Of a stretch of 64,000 bases of DNA, positions 1 through 7,078 are shown piece by piece. The notes below the pieces were generated by a model. That model made no database searches. It saw nothing but the letters and a program-made list of their open reading frames with translations, and had not been told where the DNA came from. Origin of the DNA: Betaproteobacteria bacterium (GTDB lineage Bacteria; Pseudomonadota; Gammaproteobacteria; Burkholderiales; Rhodocyclaceae); assembly GCA_016705475.1 (NCBI GenBank), contig JADIYD010000009.1, positions 124,001 to 188,000 on the forward strand. Direction: 5' to 3'. The translations under genes were made by a program, and so were the position numbers. How positions within the stretch are numbered: the stretch's first letter is position 1; each line of letters opens with the position of its first letter.

Positions 1-1212
1 GCGTGCAGCGGACACGCCACCAGCGCCCTTGACCGGTTGAACCGTCTTGGTGGCCGCGTCGTACTGGTGAATGGAGGAAACGTGAATGACGTTCTTCGCA
101 TCGACGAAGCTGTAGCAGGTGTTCATGACGACCGGCTCCGGATTCGGCTCCAGGCCGGCCAGCTGGTTCAGGATGGCCGCAGCCGCGAGCTTGCCATGCT
201 GGTTGGCCATGTGGCCTGACTTCGGCATGGTCGGCGCCGGGAACACGGCGTCACCAAGCACGTGGATGCCCGGTGTGCTGGTCGACTCCATCGACAGCCA
301 GTTGATGTCCACCCAGCGGTTGTTGATCATCTTGATGCCCGACTTGGCAGCGATGTCGCCGGCGCGGTGCGGCGGGATGATGTTGAGCACATCGGCCTTG
401 AACTTGTCGAACTCCAGCACGGCGGTGTTGGTGTCGGCTTCGACATCCTTCACTTCGCTGTTGTTGCGGTACTCGATGATGCCCTTGTAAAGGTCAGCCC
501 AGGCCTTCGTGAACAGGCCCTTCTTCGACATCACGTCTTCGTTGGCATCAAGGATGATGACCTTGGATTTCGGCTTGCTCTGCTTGAAGTAATTGGCCAC
601 CAGGCAGGCGCGCTCGTACGGTCCGGGCGGGCAGCGGTAGGGTGCCTTGGGGATGGAGATGGCGTAGGTGCCACCATCCTTCATTGATTCCAGCTGCTTG
701 CGCAGGGCAACGGTTTGCGGGCCGGCTTTCCAGGCGTGCAGAATTTTGCTCTGGGCGTCGGCGCTCTTGAGACCCGGGATTTCGTCCCACATGAAATCGA
801 CGCCGGGCGATAGCACCAGGCGGTCGTAGCTCATGCTGCCGCCGGCTTTCAGGGAAATGGTCTTCTTCGCAGCGTCGACCGCAACAACGTCGTCCTGAAC
901 GACACGAACACCCCATTTGCTCTTGAGCCCGTCGTAGCTGACGGTAATGTCTTCCATTGTCTTGGTGCCACCAATGACCAGGTTGGAGATCGGGCAGGAA
1001 ATGAAGCTCGGGTTGCGTTCGATCAGTGTGACCTGCACGCCGCCTTCGCTCCACATGCGCAAATACTTGGCAATCGTCGCGCCACCGTAACCGCCACCGA
1101 CCACGACAACATGGCCACTGGCCTTGCCGCCACCGGCGCAGCCGTAGAGGGAAGCCATCGCGCCTGCCGCTGCGCCAACTTTCAGGAAATCACGTCTTTT
1201 CATCAGCATCAT
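1..1212 (-). CDS. fccB: Flavocytochrome c sulfide dehydrogenase flavoprotein (FccB/SoxF), 3' end outside the window
   Basis: Periplasmic FAD subunit that oxidises sulfide and passes electrons to a small cytochrome c. The frame is open from 1212 to the window edge (404 codons seen). The N-terminus has a Tat motif RRDFLK (residues 6-11), then a dinucleotide fold VVVGGGYGGA near residue 40. The segment SCPISNLVIGG matches the region where the flavin is bound covalently to Cys in characterised FCSD. Further cysteines (PYRCPPGPYERAC and MNTCYSF) fit the redox disulfide of the family. Start 1212 is preferred because AGGGGAG lies about 6 bases upstream; 1203 is a possible alternative. The cytochrome gene lies 12 bp upstream on the same strand, so they form one unit, divergent from the arsR-sox operon. 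The Tat signal is followed by SLYGC, which resembles a weak lipobox. Confidence 0.9.
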   Translation of the reverse strand, partial: MMLMKRRDFLKVGAAAGAMASLYGCAGGGKASGHVVVVGGGYGGATIAKYLRMWSEGGVQVTLIERNPSFISCPISNLVIGGTKTMEDITVSYDGLKSKWGVRVVQDDVVAVDAAKKTISLKAGGSMSYDRLVLSPGVDFMWDEIPGLKSADAQSKILHAWKAGPQTVALRKQLESMKDGGTYAISIPKAPYRCPPGPYERACLVANYFKQSKPKSKVIILDANEDVMSKKGLFTKAWADLYKGIIEYRNNSEVKDVEADTNTAVLEFDKFKADVLNIIPPHRAGDIAAKSGIKMINNRWVDINWLSMESTSTPGIHVLGDAVFPAPTMPKSGHMANQHGKLAAAAILNQLAGLEPNPEPVVMNTCYSFVDAKNVIHVSSIHQYDAATKTVQPVKGAGGVSAAR

Positions 1213-1224
1213 GGTGGTCTCCCC

Positions 1225-1530
1225 TTATTTTTGTGCGGCGAAATAGCCGGCGATCAGGTCAAGCTGGACTTCGGTGTAGCCCTTGGTGATCTGATGCATG
1301 ATCGATGCAGGCTTGTCGCCGTTCTTGTAATCGGCCAGTTTCTGCAGAATCTTGGCCTTTTCCATGCCGGCCAGGGCATCCATGCCGGAGCCCTTGACCG
1401 CATTTCCGTTGGTGCCGTGGCAATTGGCGCAGGTGGCAGCCAGATTGCGGCCGAGGTTCGGGTCAGCAGCCTGCGAGGCGCTGGCAAAAGCCAGCAGGCA
1501 CACGGCGGCTAAGGGAGCAAACAGTTTCAT
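1225..1530 (-). CDS. Small c-type cytochrome, electron acceptor of the adjacent flavoprotein
   Basis: A 101-residue secreted monohaem cytochrome c. Residues 1-21 form a signal peptide ending SQA, and the only haem motif is CANCH at residues 34-38, near the start of a mature domain of about 80 residues, as in class I cytochromes c553/FccA-like proteins. It precedes fccB on the same strand by 12 bp and very likely takes electrons from it in the periplasm. Classical FccA proteins may be di-haem; this one has a single site, so SoxE-like or FccA-like are both reasonable names. The 5' side faces the arsR promoter region, so the two divergent units may share control. Confidence 0.85.
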   Translation of the reverse strand: MKLFAPLAAVCLLAFASASQAADPNLGRNLAATCANCHGTNGNAVKGSGMDALAGMEKAKILQKLADYKNGDKPASIMHQITKGYTEVQLDLIAGYFAAQK

Positions 1531-1662
1531 CGAGACATCTCCTCAAGTGTTGTCGATACGCCACATAAAGCCAAAATTATGTCTAGTTGCCGATTTCAGC
1601 CTAGTGCAAAGGTTATAGGCCTTTTGCACAAATTGCATGCTGCGCCGCAACAATATTAGTAG

Positions 1663-1710
1663 TTGACTATATAAGTATGCAGTTATACAGTGATTGTTGA
1701 TTGAAATCAA
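1663..1710 (+). promoter_or_regulatory. Putative promoter and operator of the arsR-sox operon
   Basis: In the fccA/arsR divergent gap there is TTGACT (1663-1668) followed after 15 bases by TATACA (1684-1689), a plausible but short-spaced sigma-70 promoter. Just downstream lies the perfect inverted repeat TTGATT-GA-AATCAA (1697-1710), ten bases before the arsR start. ArsR proteins bind such short dyads, so self-regulation here is a reasonable inference. The boxes are read from sequence; function is not shown. Confidence 0.45.
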
Positions 1711-1719
1711 AAGAACAGT

Positions 1720-2055
1720 ATGGACGAGACGCTAGAAGTATTCGAGCAGGTCGCGCATTACTTCGGATTGTTGGCCGATCCGACCCGTCTGCGTATTTTG
1801 TCCTGCTTGTGTGCCGAAGAGCGTCCAGTTCATGAGGTCGTGGAAAAGATTGGGCTCACTCAAGCCAACGTCTCGCGCCACCTCAATATTTTGTTCCGTG
1901 CCGGGGTGGTCAACCGGCGCCGGGAGGGTAACTCGGTTTTTTACCGGGTTGTCGATCCAAATTTTGTCGACATCTGCCGCACCGTCAGCATCACGGTGGC
2001 GAGCCGTGATCTGGGCGACCAGATGGGCGTGTCGGCGGTGAATTGCAGAACTTGA
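1720..2055 (+). CDS. ArsR-family winged-helix regulator at the head of the sox operon (SoxR-like)
   Basis: A 111-residue DNA-binding protein. LADPTRLRILSCL is the typical ArsR helix start and LTQANVSRHLNILFRAGVV is the recognition helix (about residues 47-65), followed by the wing RRREGNSVFYRV. Cysteines occur at about residues 29 and 31, near residue 86 (DICRT) and close to the C-terminus. Persulfide-sensing ArsR regulators (SqrR/BigR type) use one cysteine in each of these two areas, so a sulfur-sensing repressor role is plausible but inferred. It is 27 bp upstream of soxC on the same strand and divergent from fccAB. A palindrome lies just upstream of its start. Confidence 0.85.
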   Translation: MDETLEVFEQVAHYFGLLADPTRLRILSCLCAEERPVHEVVEKIGLTQANVSRHLNILFRAGVVNRRREGNSVFYRVVDPNFVDICRTVSITVASRDLGDQMGVSAVNCRT

Positions 2056-2082
2056 TAGCAAAGAGCGGAGGGGTAAGTCCAC

Positions 2083-3432
2083 ATGGGTGATATGGTCAAA
2101 CAACCGGGGCGTTTACGGCCCGCACCGGAGAACTTCCTGTCGGAAGAACAGGTCAAGGCCGTTGGCAGCGGTCGCCGCGACTTTTTGCGGAAGAGCTTCC
2201 TTGCCGCGGGTGCGGCATTGGCCGCGCCTATGGCCGCGCGGGCTGCCAGCGAAGGCGACATCAACATTCTCGAAAATCCGGCGTGGACCACCTCGCTGGG
2301 CATGCCAGTCGCTACCAACCCGTACGGCATGCCGTCGAAGTTTGAGAGCCAGTTGCTGCGTCGTGAGTCGCCGGGGCTGGCCCGCGTTGGCGGCGCCTCG
2401 GTGTCTTTCGCGCCGCTGCAGGGCCTGTTCGGCATCATCACGCCGTCCGGCCTGCATTTCGAGCGCCATCACCAGGGCTGGCATGACATCGATCCGTCCA
2501 AGCATCGCCTGATGGTCAATGGCTCCGATGATTCGCTGCTCAAGAAGGCCAAGGTCTATACGCTGGACGAGTTGATGCGCCTGCCGTCGGTGTCGCGCAT
2601 CCACTTTATCGAATGCGGTGCCAACACCGGTCTGGAGTGGGGCAACGTTGCCGTGCCGACCGTGCAATACACGCATGGCATGGTGTCGTGCTCGGAATTC
2701 ACCGGCGTGCCGCTCAAGGTGCTGCTGGAGGACTGCGGTGTCGATTACAAGAAGGCGCGTTACGTGCTGGCCGAGGGGGCTGATGGCTCCTCGATGACCC
2801 GTACGATCCCGATGGAAATGGTCGAGTCCGGCGAAGTGTTCGTTGCCTACGGCCAGAACGGCGAAATGCTGCGGCCGGAAAACGGCTACCCGCTGCGCCT
2901 GGTCGTGCCGGGCGTGCAGGGCGTGTCCTGGGTCAAATGGCTGCGCCGCATCGAAGTCGGCGACAAGCCCTACGCGACCAAGGACGAGGCGGTGCATTAC
3001 ATCGACCTTCTGCCCAATGGTCAGCATCGCCAGTACAGTTCGATCCAGGAAGCCAAGTCGGTCATCACCACGCCGTCCGGCGGCCAGACGCTGCTCGACA
3101 AGGGCTTCTTCAACGTCTCCGGTCTGGCCTGGTCGGGTCGCGGCAGGATCAAGCAGGTTGATGTTTCGTTCGACGGCGGCATTAACTGGAAGACGGCGCG
3201 TATCGAAGGGCCGGTTCAGAACAAGGCGCTGACGCGCTTCAACGTCGACTGGGTTTGGGACGGCTCGCCGGCCATTCTGCAGTCACGTGCCATCGACGAA
3301 ACCGGTTTCGTCCAGCCGACCTATGGTCAGCTACGCAAGGTGCGTGGCACCAAGTCGATTTATCACAACAACGCCATCCAGTCCTGGAAAGTCATCGAAA
3401 GCGGGGAGGTCAGCAATGTTCAGGTTCTCTAA
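2083..3432 (+). CDS. soxC: SoxC, molybdopterin subunit of sulfane dehydrogenase
   Basis: 449 residues, sulfite-oxidase fold. SoxCD oxidises the sulfane sulfur still bound to SoxYZ, yielding six extra electrons per thiosulfate. An RRDFLRKSF Tat motif near residue 31 is followed by a hydrophobic stretch, so the Mo cofactor is inserted in the cytoplasm before export. HFIECGANTG carries the cysteine that ligates molybdenum, and the C-terminal third (VDVSFDGGINWKTA) is the usual dimerisation domain. GGAGGGG precedes the ATG by about 9 bases. The stop overlaps the soxD start by 17 bp, showing tight coupling with its cytochrome partner. Confidence 0.96.
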   Translation: MGDMVKQPGRLRPAPENFLSEEQVKAVGSGRRDFLRKSFLAAGAALAAPMAARAASEGDINILENPAWTTSLGMPVATNPYGMPSKFESQLLRRESPGLARVGGASVSFAPLQGLFGIITPSGLHFERHHQGWHDIDPSKHRLMVNGSDDSLLKKAKVYTLDELMRLPSVSRIHFIECGANTGLEWGNVAVPTVQYTHGMVSCSEFTGVPLKVLLEDCGVDYKKARYVLAEGADGSSMTRTIPMEMVESGEVFVAYGQNGEMLRPENGYPLRLVVPGVQGVSWVKWLRRIEVGDKPYATKDEAVHYIDLLPNGQHRQYSSIQEAKSVITTPSGGQTLLDKGFFNVSGLAWSGRGRIKQVDVSFDGGINWKTARIEGPVQNKALTRFNVDWVWDGSPAILQSRAIDETGFVQPTYGQLRKVRGTKSIYHNNAIQSWKVIESGEVSNVQVL

Positions 3433-4462
3433 GACCATTCTCGTTTTTGCCCTTTTTTCGGCGTCGACCGCAGCATTCGCCATCGACAAGTATCAGGGCG
3501 TTGGCCGCCAGGCCACGCCGGCCGAAGTGAAGGCCTGGGACATCGACGTTCGTCCGGACTTCAAGGGTCTGCCCAAAGGATCGGGCAATGTCGAGCGCGG
3601 CAACGAGCTGTTCGAGGAAAAGTGTGCCTCTTGCCACGGTTCCTTTGGTGAGTCGAACGAGGTCTTCACGCCGCTCGCCGGCGGCACGACCAAGGATGAC
3701 ATCAAGGCCGGCAACGTCAAGGGCTTGTCCTCTGGCGAACTGCCGCAGCGCACGACCTTCACCAAGGTGGCCACGATTTCGACGGTTTTCGACTACATCC
3801 AGCGCGCCATGCCCTGGACGGCACCGAAGTCGCTGAAGGCGGATGAGGTTTACGCCATCCTGGCTTATCTGCTCAATTTGCAGGAAATCGTGCCCGCTGA
3901 CTTCGTGCTTTCCGACAAGAACATTGCCGACGTGCAGAAGCTGTTGCCCAACCGCAACGGCATGACGACCGATCACGGCATGTGGCCGGGTGCGCCTGCC
4001 AAGAAGGGTGGTATCGGCAATGGTGGCAAGCCGGATACGGCAAACAAGGCCTGCATGAAGAACTGCAAGCCGGAAGTGCTGATCGGCTCGACCCTGCCGG
4101 ATTATGCCCGCACGGCGCACGGCGAGCTGCGGGATCAGAACCGTTCATTCGGTCCTGTCCGCGGTACCCAGACACTCGGCCCCGAGGCCGCCAAGAAGGC
4201 TGCCGACGCCGGCACGCTGGATCTGGCGACGAAGAGCGGCTGCATGGCCTGCCACGGCATGAAGAGCAAGATCGTCGGCCCTGGCTACAGCGAAGTGGTT
4301 GCGCGTTACCAAGGCCAGACGGATGCCGAATCCCGCCTGATCGCCAAGGTCAAGGCCGGCGGGCAGGGCGTCTGGGGTTCGATCCCGATGCCGCCGAATG
4401 GTCATCTCAAGGACGAGGACATCACCACGCTGGTTAAGTGGATCCTGTCCGGTTCCAAGTAA
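3416..4462 (+). CDS. soxD: SoxD, di-haem cytochrome c subunit of sulfane dehydrogenase
   Basis: 348 residues from ATG 3416, which has GGGGAGG 6 bases upstream and lies inside the end of soxC; longer upstream frames are soxC shadow. Residues 1-22 are a signal peptide (ends TAAFA). Haem motifs are CASCH (70-74) and CMACH about 50 residues from the C-terminal third, giving the two-domain cytochrome that accepts electrons from SoxC. The stretch between the haems (NKACMKNCKPE) has two further cysteines. The codons for the hydrophobic core of the signal peptide coincide with a copy of the dispersed CCGGTTGACCG-type repeat (see repeat at 3443). Confidence 0.95.
   Translation: MFRFSKTILVFALFSASTAAFAIDKYQGVGRQATPAEVKAWDIDVRPDFKGLPKGSGNVERGNELFEEKCASCHGSFGESNEVFTPLAGGTTKDDIKAGNVKGLSSGELPQRTTFTKVATISTVFDYIQRAMPWTAPKSLKADEVYAILAYLLNLQEIVPADFVLSDKNIADVQKLLPNRNGMTTDHGMWPGAPAKKGGIGNGGKPDTANKACMKNCKPEVLIGSTLPDYARTAHGELRDQNRSFGPVRGTQTLGPEAAKKAADAGTLDLATKSGCMACHGMKSKIVGPGYSEVVARYQGQTDAESRLIAKVKAGGQGVWGSIPMPPNGHLKDEDITTLVKWILSGSK
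3443..3480 (+). repeat. Dispersed repeat, divergent copy inside soxD signal-peptide codons
   Basis: TTTTTGCCCTTTTTTCGG followed by CGTCGACCGCAGCATTCGC aligns with the intergenic copy at 60506-60547 (TTTTGGCTGTTTTTTCCGG then TTGACCGCAGCATTCGCG). The last 15 bases are almost identical. Because the region encodes a hydrophobic signal peptide, chance convergence is possible. Confidence 0.45.
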
Positions 4463-4487
4463 TTCAAATTTCTACAGAGGAGAAGTC

Positions 4488-4955
4488 ATGAACAATCAAC
4501 GTCGCACCGTATTGAAATCCGGCTCCGGCGCCGCCCTGCTGGGCATGCTGGCTGCCGCTGGCATCATCACCCCGGGCATGGCCCTGGCTGACTGGAACAA
4601 GGCCGCCTTTGACGCCAAGAGCATGGCCGACACGCTGAAGGCACTCGGTGTTGCTGGCACGACCGATAGCAAGGATGTTCAGGTCACCGGTCCGGACATC
4701 GCCGAAAACGGCGCCGTCGTGCCGGTTGGTGTGGCTTCCACGCTGCCGAACGTGACCATGGTCGCCATCCTGATCGAGAAGAACCCGAACGCGCTGGCCG
4801 CTTCCTTCGTGCTGCCAGAAGGCACCGAAGCCAACGTCCAGACCCGCGTCAAGATGGGCCAGACCTCGAACATCTACGCGCTGGTCAAGTCGGACGGCAA
4901 GTTCTTCATGGCCACCAAGGAAATCAAGGTCACCCTCGGCGGCTGCGGCGGCTAA
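4488..4955 (+). CDS. soxY: SoxY, thiosulfate-carrier subunit of SoxYZ
   Basis: 155 residues from ATG 4488, preceded by GAGGAG; the frame is open further upstream but that is soxD overlap. A Tat signal (RRTVLKSG, residues 5-12) fits co-export with SoxZ. The C-terminus ends KVTLGGCGG, the swinging GGCGG arm whose cysteine carries the sulfur intermediates. SoxYZ is the substrate carrier for SoxAX, SoxB and SoxCD. soxZ follows after an unusually long 150-bp gap with a large inverted repeat. A second soxY is at 56017-56490 with the same C-terminal arm. Confidence 0.96.
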   Translation: MNNQRRTVLKSGSGAALLGMLAAAGIITPGMALADWNKAAFDAKSMADTLKALGVAGTTDSKDVQVTGPDIAENGAVVPVGVASTLPNVTMVAILIEKNPNALAASFVLPEGTEANVQTRVKMGQTSNIYALVKSDGKFFMATKEIKVTLGGCGG

Positions 4956-5076
4956 AAACGGGTCCGAAGCTATTGCGCTCGACATGACTTCCTTGCGCTT
5001 GCTCGCCGTGCAGATTGCACTGTCTCGCAAACGCGCCTCGTCCTGTTATCGCTCGCTACGCTTCGTTCCCCGTTTT
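4955..5076 (+). promoter_or_regulatory. Long-range stem-loop between soxY and soxZ
   Basis: AAAACGGG (4955-4962) pairs with CCCGTTTT (5069-5076), and CGAAGC (4965-4970) pairs with GCTTCG (5060-5065), enclosing about 90 bases. The structure begins at the soxY stop. In an otherwise tightly packed operon it may act in RNA processing or stability; that is inference. Confidence 0.45.
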
Positions 5077-5105
5077 GACACTTACTGAATTTAGGAGATA
5101 GAAAC

Positions 5106-5417
5106 ATGGGCAATCCAATGAAAATCCGCGCCGCCAGCAAGGACGGCGTTACCGAAGTGAAGGTCCTGGTCAGCCACGAAATGGAAACCGGCCAGCGCAA
5201 GGACGCCGCCGGCGCCATCGTGCCGGCCTGGTTCATCACCGAACTGGTTGCCAAGCATGGCGACAAGGTCGTGCTGACCAGCGATTTCGGTCCATCCGTG
5301 TCCAAAAACCCGTACCTGGCTTTCAAGTTCAAGGGTGGTGCCAAGGGCGAAAAGGTCACGGTCACCTGGAAGGACAACAAGGGCGATAGCCGCACTGACG
5401 AAGCTGCCATCAACTGA
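5106..5417 (+). CDS. soxZ: SoxZ, partner subunit of the SoxYZ carrier
   Basis: 103 residues, no signal peptide of its own, as expected for a protein exported by hitch-hiking on the Tat signal of SoxY. The family pattern is clear: VKVLVSHEMETGQRKD near the start, then FGPSVSKNPYLAFKFK and a C-terminal beta-rich segment VTVTWKDNKGDSRTDE. TTAGGAGATAGAAAC precedes the ATG. A second soxZ copy is at 55703-56014; the two share the METGQRKD segment and the SKNP segment but differ widely elsewhere, so they are old paralogues and not a recent duplication. Confidence 0.95.
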   Translation: MGNPMKIRAASKDGVTEVKVLVSHEMETGQRKDAAGAIVPAWFITELVAKHGDKVVLTSDFGPSVSKNPYLAFKFKGGAKGEKVTVTWKDNKGDSRTDEAAIN

Positions 5418-5460
5418 TAGCGCGAAAGATCTGTTTTGCCTTCGGCGAAGCAGACCATGA

Positions 5461-5496
5461 AACGGCAGTCAGGCGGCACAGATCGCCACTGCCGTT
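5461..5496 (+). promoter_or_regulatory. Hairpin between soxZ and soxA
   Basis: AACGGCAGT (5461-5469) and ACTGCCGTT (5488-5496) form a perfect 9-bp stem, extended by GGCG/CGCC inside with a two-base bulge. No T-tract follows, so it is not a standard terminator. It sits just before the soxA ribosome-binding site (GGAGGAG) and may protect or separate the soxYZ part of the transcript. Confidence 0.5.
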
Positions 5497-5522
5497 GCCT
5501 TTACCCCGTGGAGGAGTAGTCA

Positions 5523-6338
5523 ATGATTCGACGTTTGATGAAAACGTTGGTTGGGGCCGCCGTTCTGGCTGCCTTTGCCGGCGGTGTTGTGGCCCAGGAC
5601 AGTAAGGTCGCCGATGAGCTCGCGAAGTATCGCGAAGCGCTGGCTGATGGTAATCCGGCCGACCTGCTGGAAGTCAAGGGCGAGGGCTTGTGGGCTGAAA
5701 AGCGCGGTCCGAAGAATGCATCGCTTGAGAAATGCGATCTCGGCCAGGGGCCGGGCAAGCTGGAAGGCGCCTATGCCGCGCTGCCCAAGTATTTCAAGGA
5801 CACCAACAAGGTCATGGACGTCGAATCGCGCCTTGTCCATTGCATGGTGACACTGCAAGGCTTCACGCAAGCCGAGGTGACCAAGCAATGGTTCTCCAGG
5901 CCGGGCAAGGAATCCGATATTGAGGCGCTGGTGACCTTCATTGGTGCCAAGTCGAATGGCATGAAGATCAATGCGCCGGCGACGCACCCCGAAGAGGCCA
6001 GGATGGCCAAGATGGGCGAATACATTTTCTATCGCCGTTCCGGCCCGCAGGATTTCTCCTGCTCGATCTGCCACGGTCAGGAAGGCAAGCGGATCCGCCT
6101 GCAGGAACTGGGCAACCTGACAACCAAGGAAGGTGCCGGCTTCGCCATGAAGACCTGGCCGTCGTATCGGGTTTCGCAGGGTGCCGTGTGGACCATGCAG
6201 CGTCGCCTGATCGACTGCATGCGCCAGGCGCGCTGGCCTGAGCCAGCCTATCTGGCCGATTCGATCGTGGCACTGGAAACCTATCTGCAAAAAACTGCGA
6301 CCGGCACCGTCATGGAAACGCCGGGCATCAAGCGTTGA
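5523..6338 (+). CDS. soxA: SoxA, catalytic cytochrome subunit of SoxAX
   Basis: 271 residues with a signal peptide cleaved near VVAQD (residue 25). SoxAX couples thiosulfate to the SoxY cysteine with release of two electrons. The C-terminal haem site is CSICH (180-184), and C232 in LIDCMRQARWP is the distal cysteine ligand that becomes the persulfide in characterised SoxA. In the N-terminal domain there is no CxxCH; only C71 and C107 remain, consistent with the mono-haem SoxA type in which the first haem is replaced by a disulfide. Strong GTGGAGGAG ribosome-binding site. soxX begins 14 bp downstream. Confidence 0.96.
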   Translation: MIRRLMKTLVGAAVLAAFAGGVVAQDSKVADELAKYREALADGNPADLLEVKGEGLWAEKRGPKNASLEKCDLGQGPGKLEGAYAALPKYFKDTNKVMDVESRLVHCMVTLQGFTQAEVTKQWFSRPGKESDIEALVTFIGAKSNGMKINAPATHPEEARMAKMGEYIFYRRSGPQDFSCSICHGQEGKRIRLQELGNLTTKEGAGFAMKTWPSYRVSQGAVWTMQRRLIDCMRQARWPEPAYLADSIVALETYLQKTATGTVMETPGIKR

Positions 6339-6352
6339 AAAAGGGGACGATC

Positions 6353-7000
6353 ATGAATTTCAAATTTGCCCTTTTTTTCGGGTTGACCGTAGCAAGCGCT
6401 GCCCCGGCTTTCGCCCAGAAAGCTGTTGAGGCGCCGGGTGGCAAGCACGCCAAGGATGCCGAGCAGATGTTCCGCGCCTCCTTCCGGGCCGATAATCCGA
6501 AGTACTGGATGACGCGTCTGGAGCAGGACGAAACGATGAAAACCTGCCTGCAATACCGCGACAACCCGCCGCGCAAGATCGGCGAGAAGCTGGAAAAACT
6601 GAATGTCGCGACCATCCGCTACCCGGTTGACGGCAAGCTGATCGGCGACTGGAAGGAAGGCGAGAAACTCGCGGCCGTCGGTACCGGCGGTCACATTGGT
6701 TTCATCCAGCCGGACCCGGCCGGTCGTGTTCGTGGTGGCAACTGCTACGCCTGTCACGAGTTGGCGAAGAAGGAAATCGCCTACGGCACCATCGGCCCGA
6801 GCCTGCGCGAATTTGGCAAGATCCGCGGCAAGGACGACGATACGATCAAGTATGTCTACGACAAGATCTACAACTCCAATGCCTTCACGGCTTGTACCAA
6901 CATGCCGCGTTTTGGCCTGCATAGCTGGCTGACGCCGGAACAGATCACCCACATCGTGGCTTTCCTGATCGATCCGGAATCGCCGGTCAATAAAGATTAA
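6353..7000 (+). CDS. soxX: SoxX, small cytochrome subunit of SoxAX
   Basis: 215 residues from ATG 6353 with AAGGGGA upstream; a TTG further upstream (6335) overlaps the soxA stop and is less likely. Signal peptide ends PAFA (residues 18-21). The haem motif is CYACH (131-135), and the distal methionine lies in CTNMPRFG. The protein has a long N-terminal extension of about 100 residues before the cytochrome fold with a single cysteine (C65), making it longer than short SoxX proteins. The signal-peptide codons carry a clear copy of the dispersed repeat. Confidence 0.95.
   Translation: MNFKFALFFGLTVASAAPAFAQKAVEAPGGKHAKDAEQMFRASFRADNPKYWMTRLEQDETMKTCLQYRDNPPRKIGEKLEKLNVATIRYPVDGKLIGDWKEGEKLAAVGTGGHIGFIQPDPAGRVRGGNCYACHELAKKEIAYGTIGPSLREFGKIRGKDDDTIKYVYDKIYNSNAFTACTNMPRFGLHSWLTPEQITHIVAFLIDPESPVNKD
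6354..6396 (+). repeat. Dispersed repeat, copy inside soxX signal-peptide codons
   Basis: The soxX start region reads ATTTCAAATTTGCCC, then TTTTTTTCGGGTTGACCG, then TAGCAA. This matches the extended intergenic consensus ATTTCAATTTTGGC / TTTTTTCCGGTTGACCG / YRGCA over its whole length, including the 5' ATTTCAA part, and so is one of the better in-gene copies. Confidence 0.65.
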
Positions 7001-7010
7001 CTTGCGTCTT

Positions 7011-7042
7011 GGCCCGGCCGGGAAACTGGCCGGGCCTTTTTT
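7011..7042 (+). terminator. Rho-independent terminator after soxX
   Basis: GGCCCGGCC (7011-7019) and GGCCGGGCC (7028-7036) form a 9-bp GC-rich stem followed by TTTTTT. It splits soxX from soxB, so soxB and the rhodanese gene depend on read-through or on their own promoter. Confidence 0.85.
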
Positions 7043-7078
7043 CGGCACGGCCGAAATCCCGTTTTCAAGGAAACTCCC

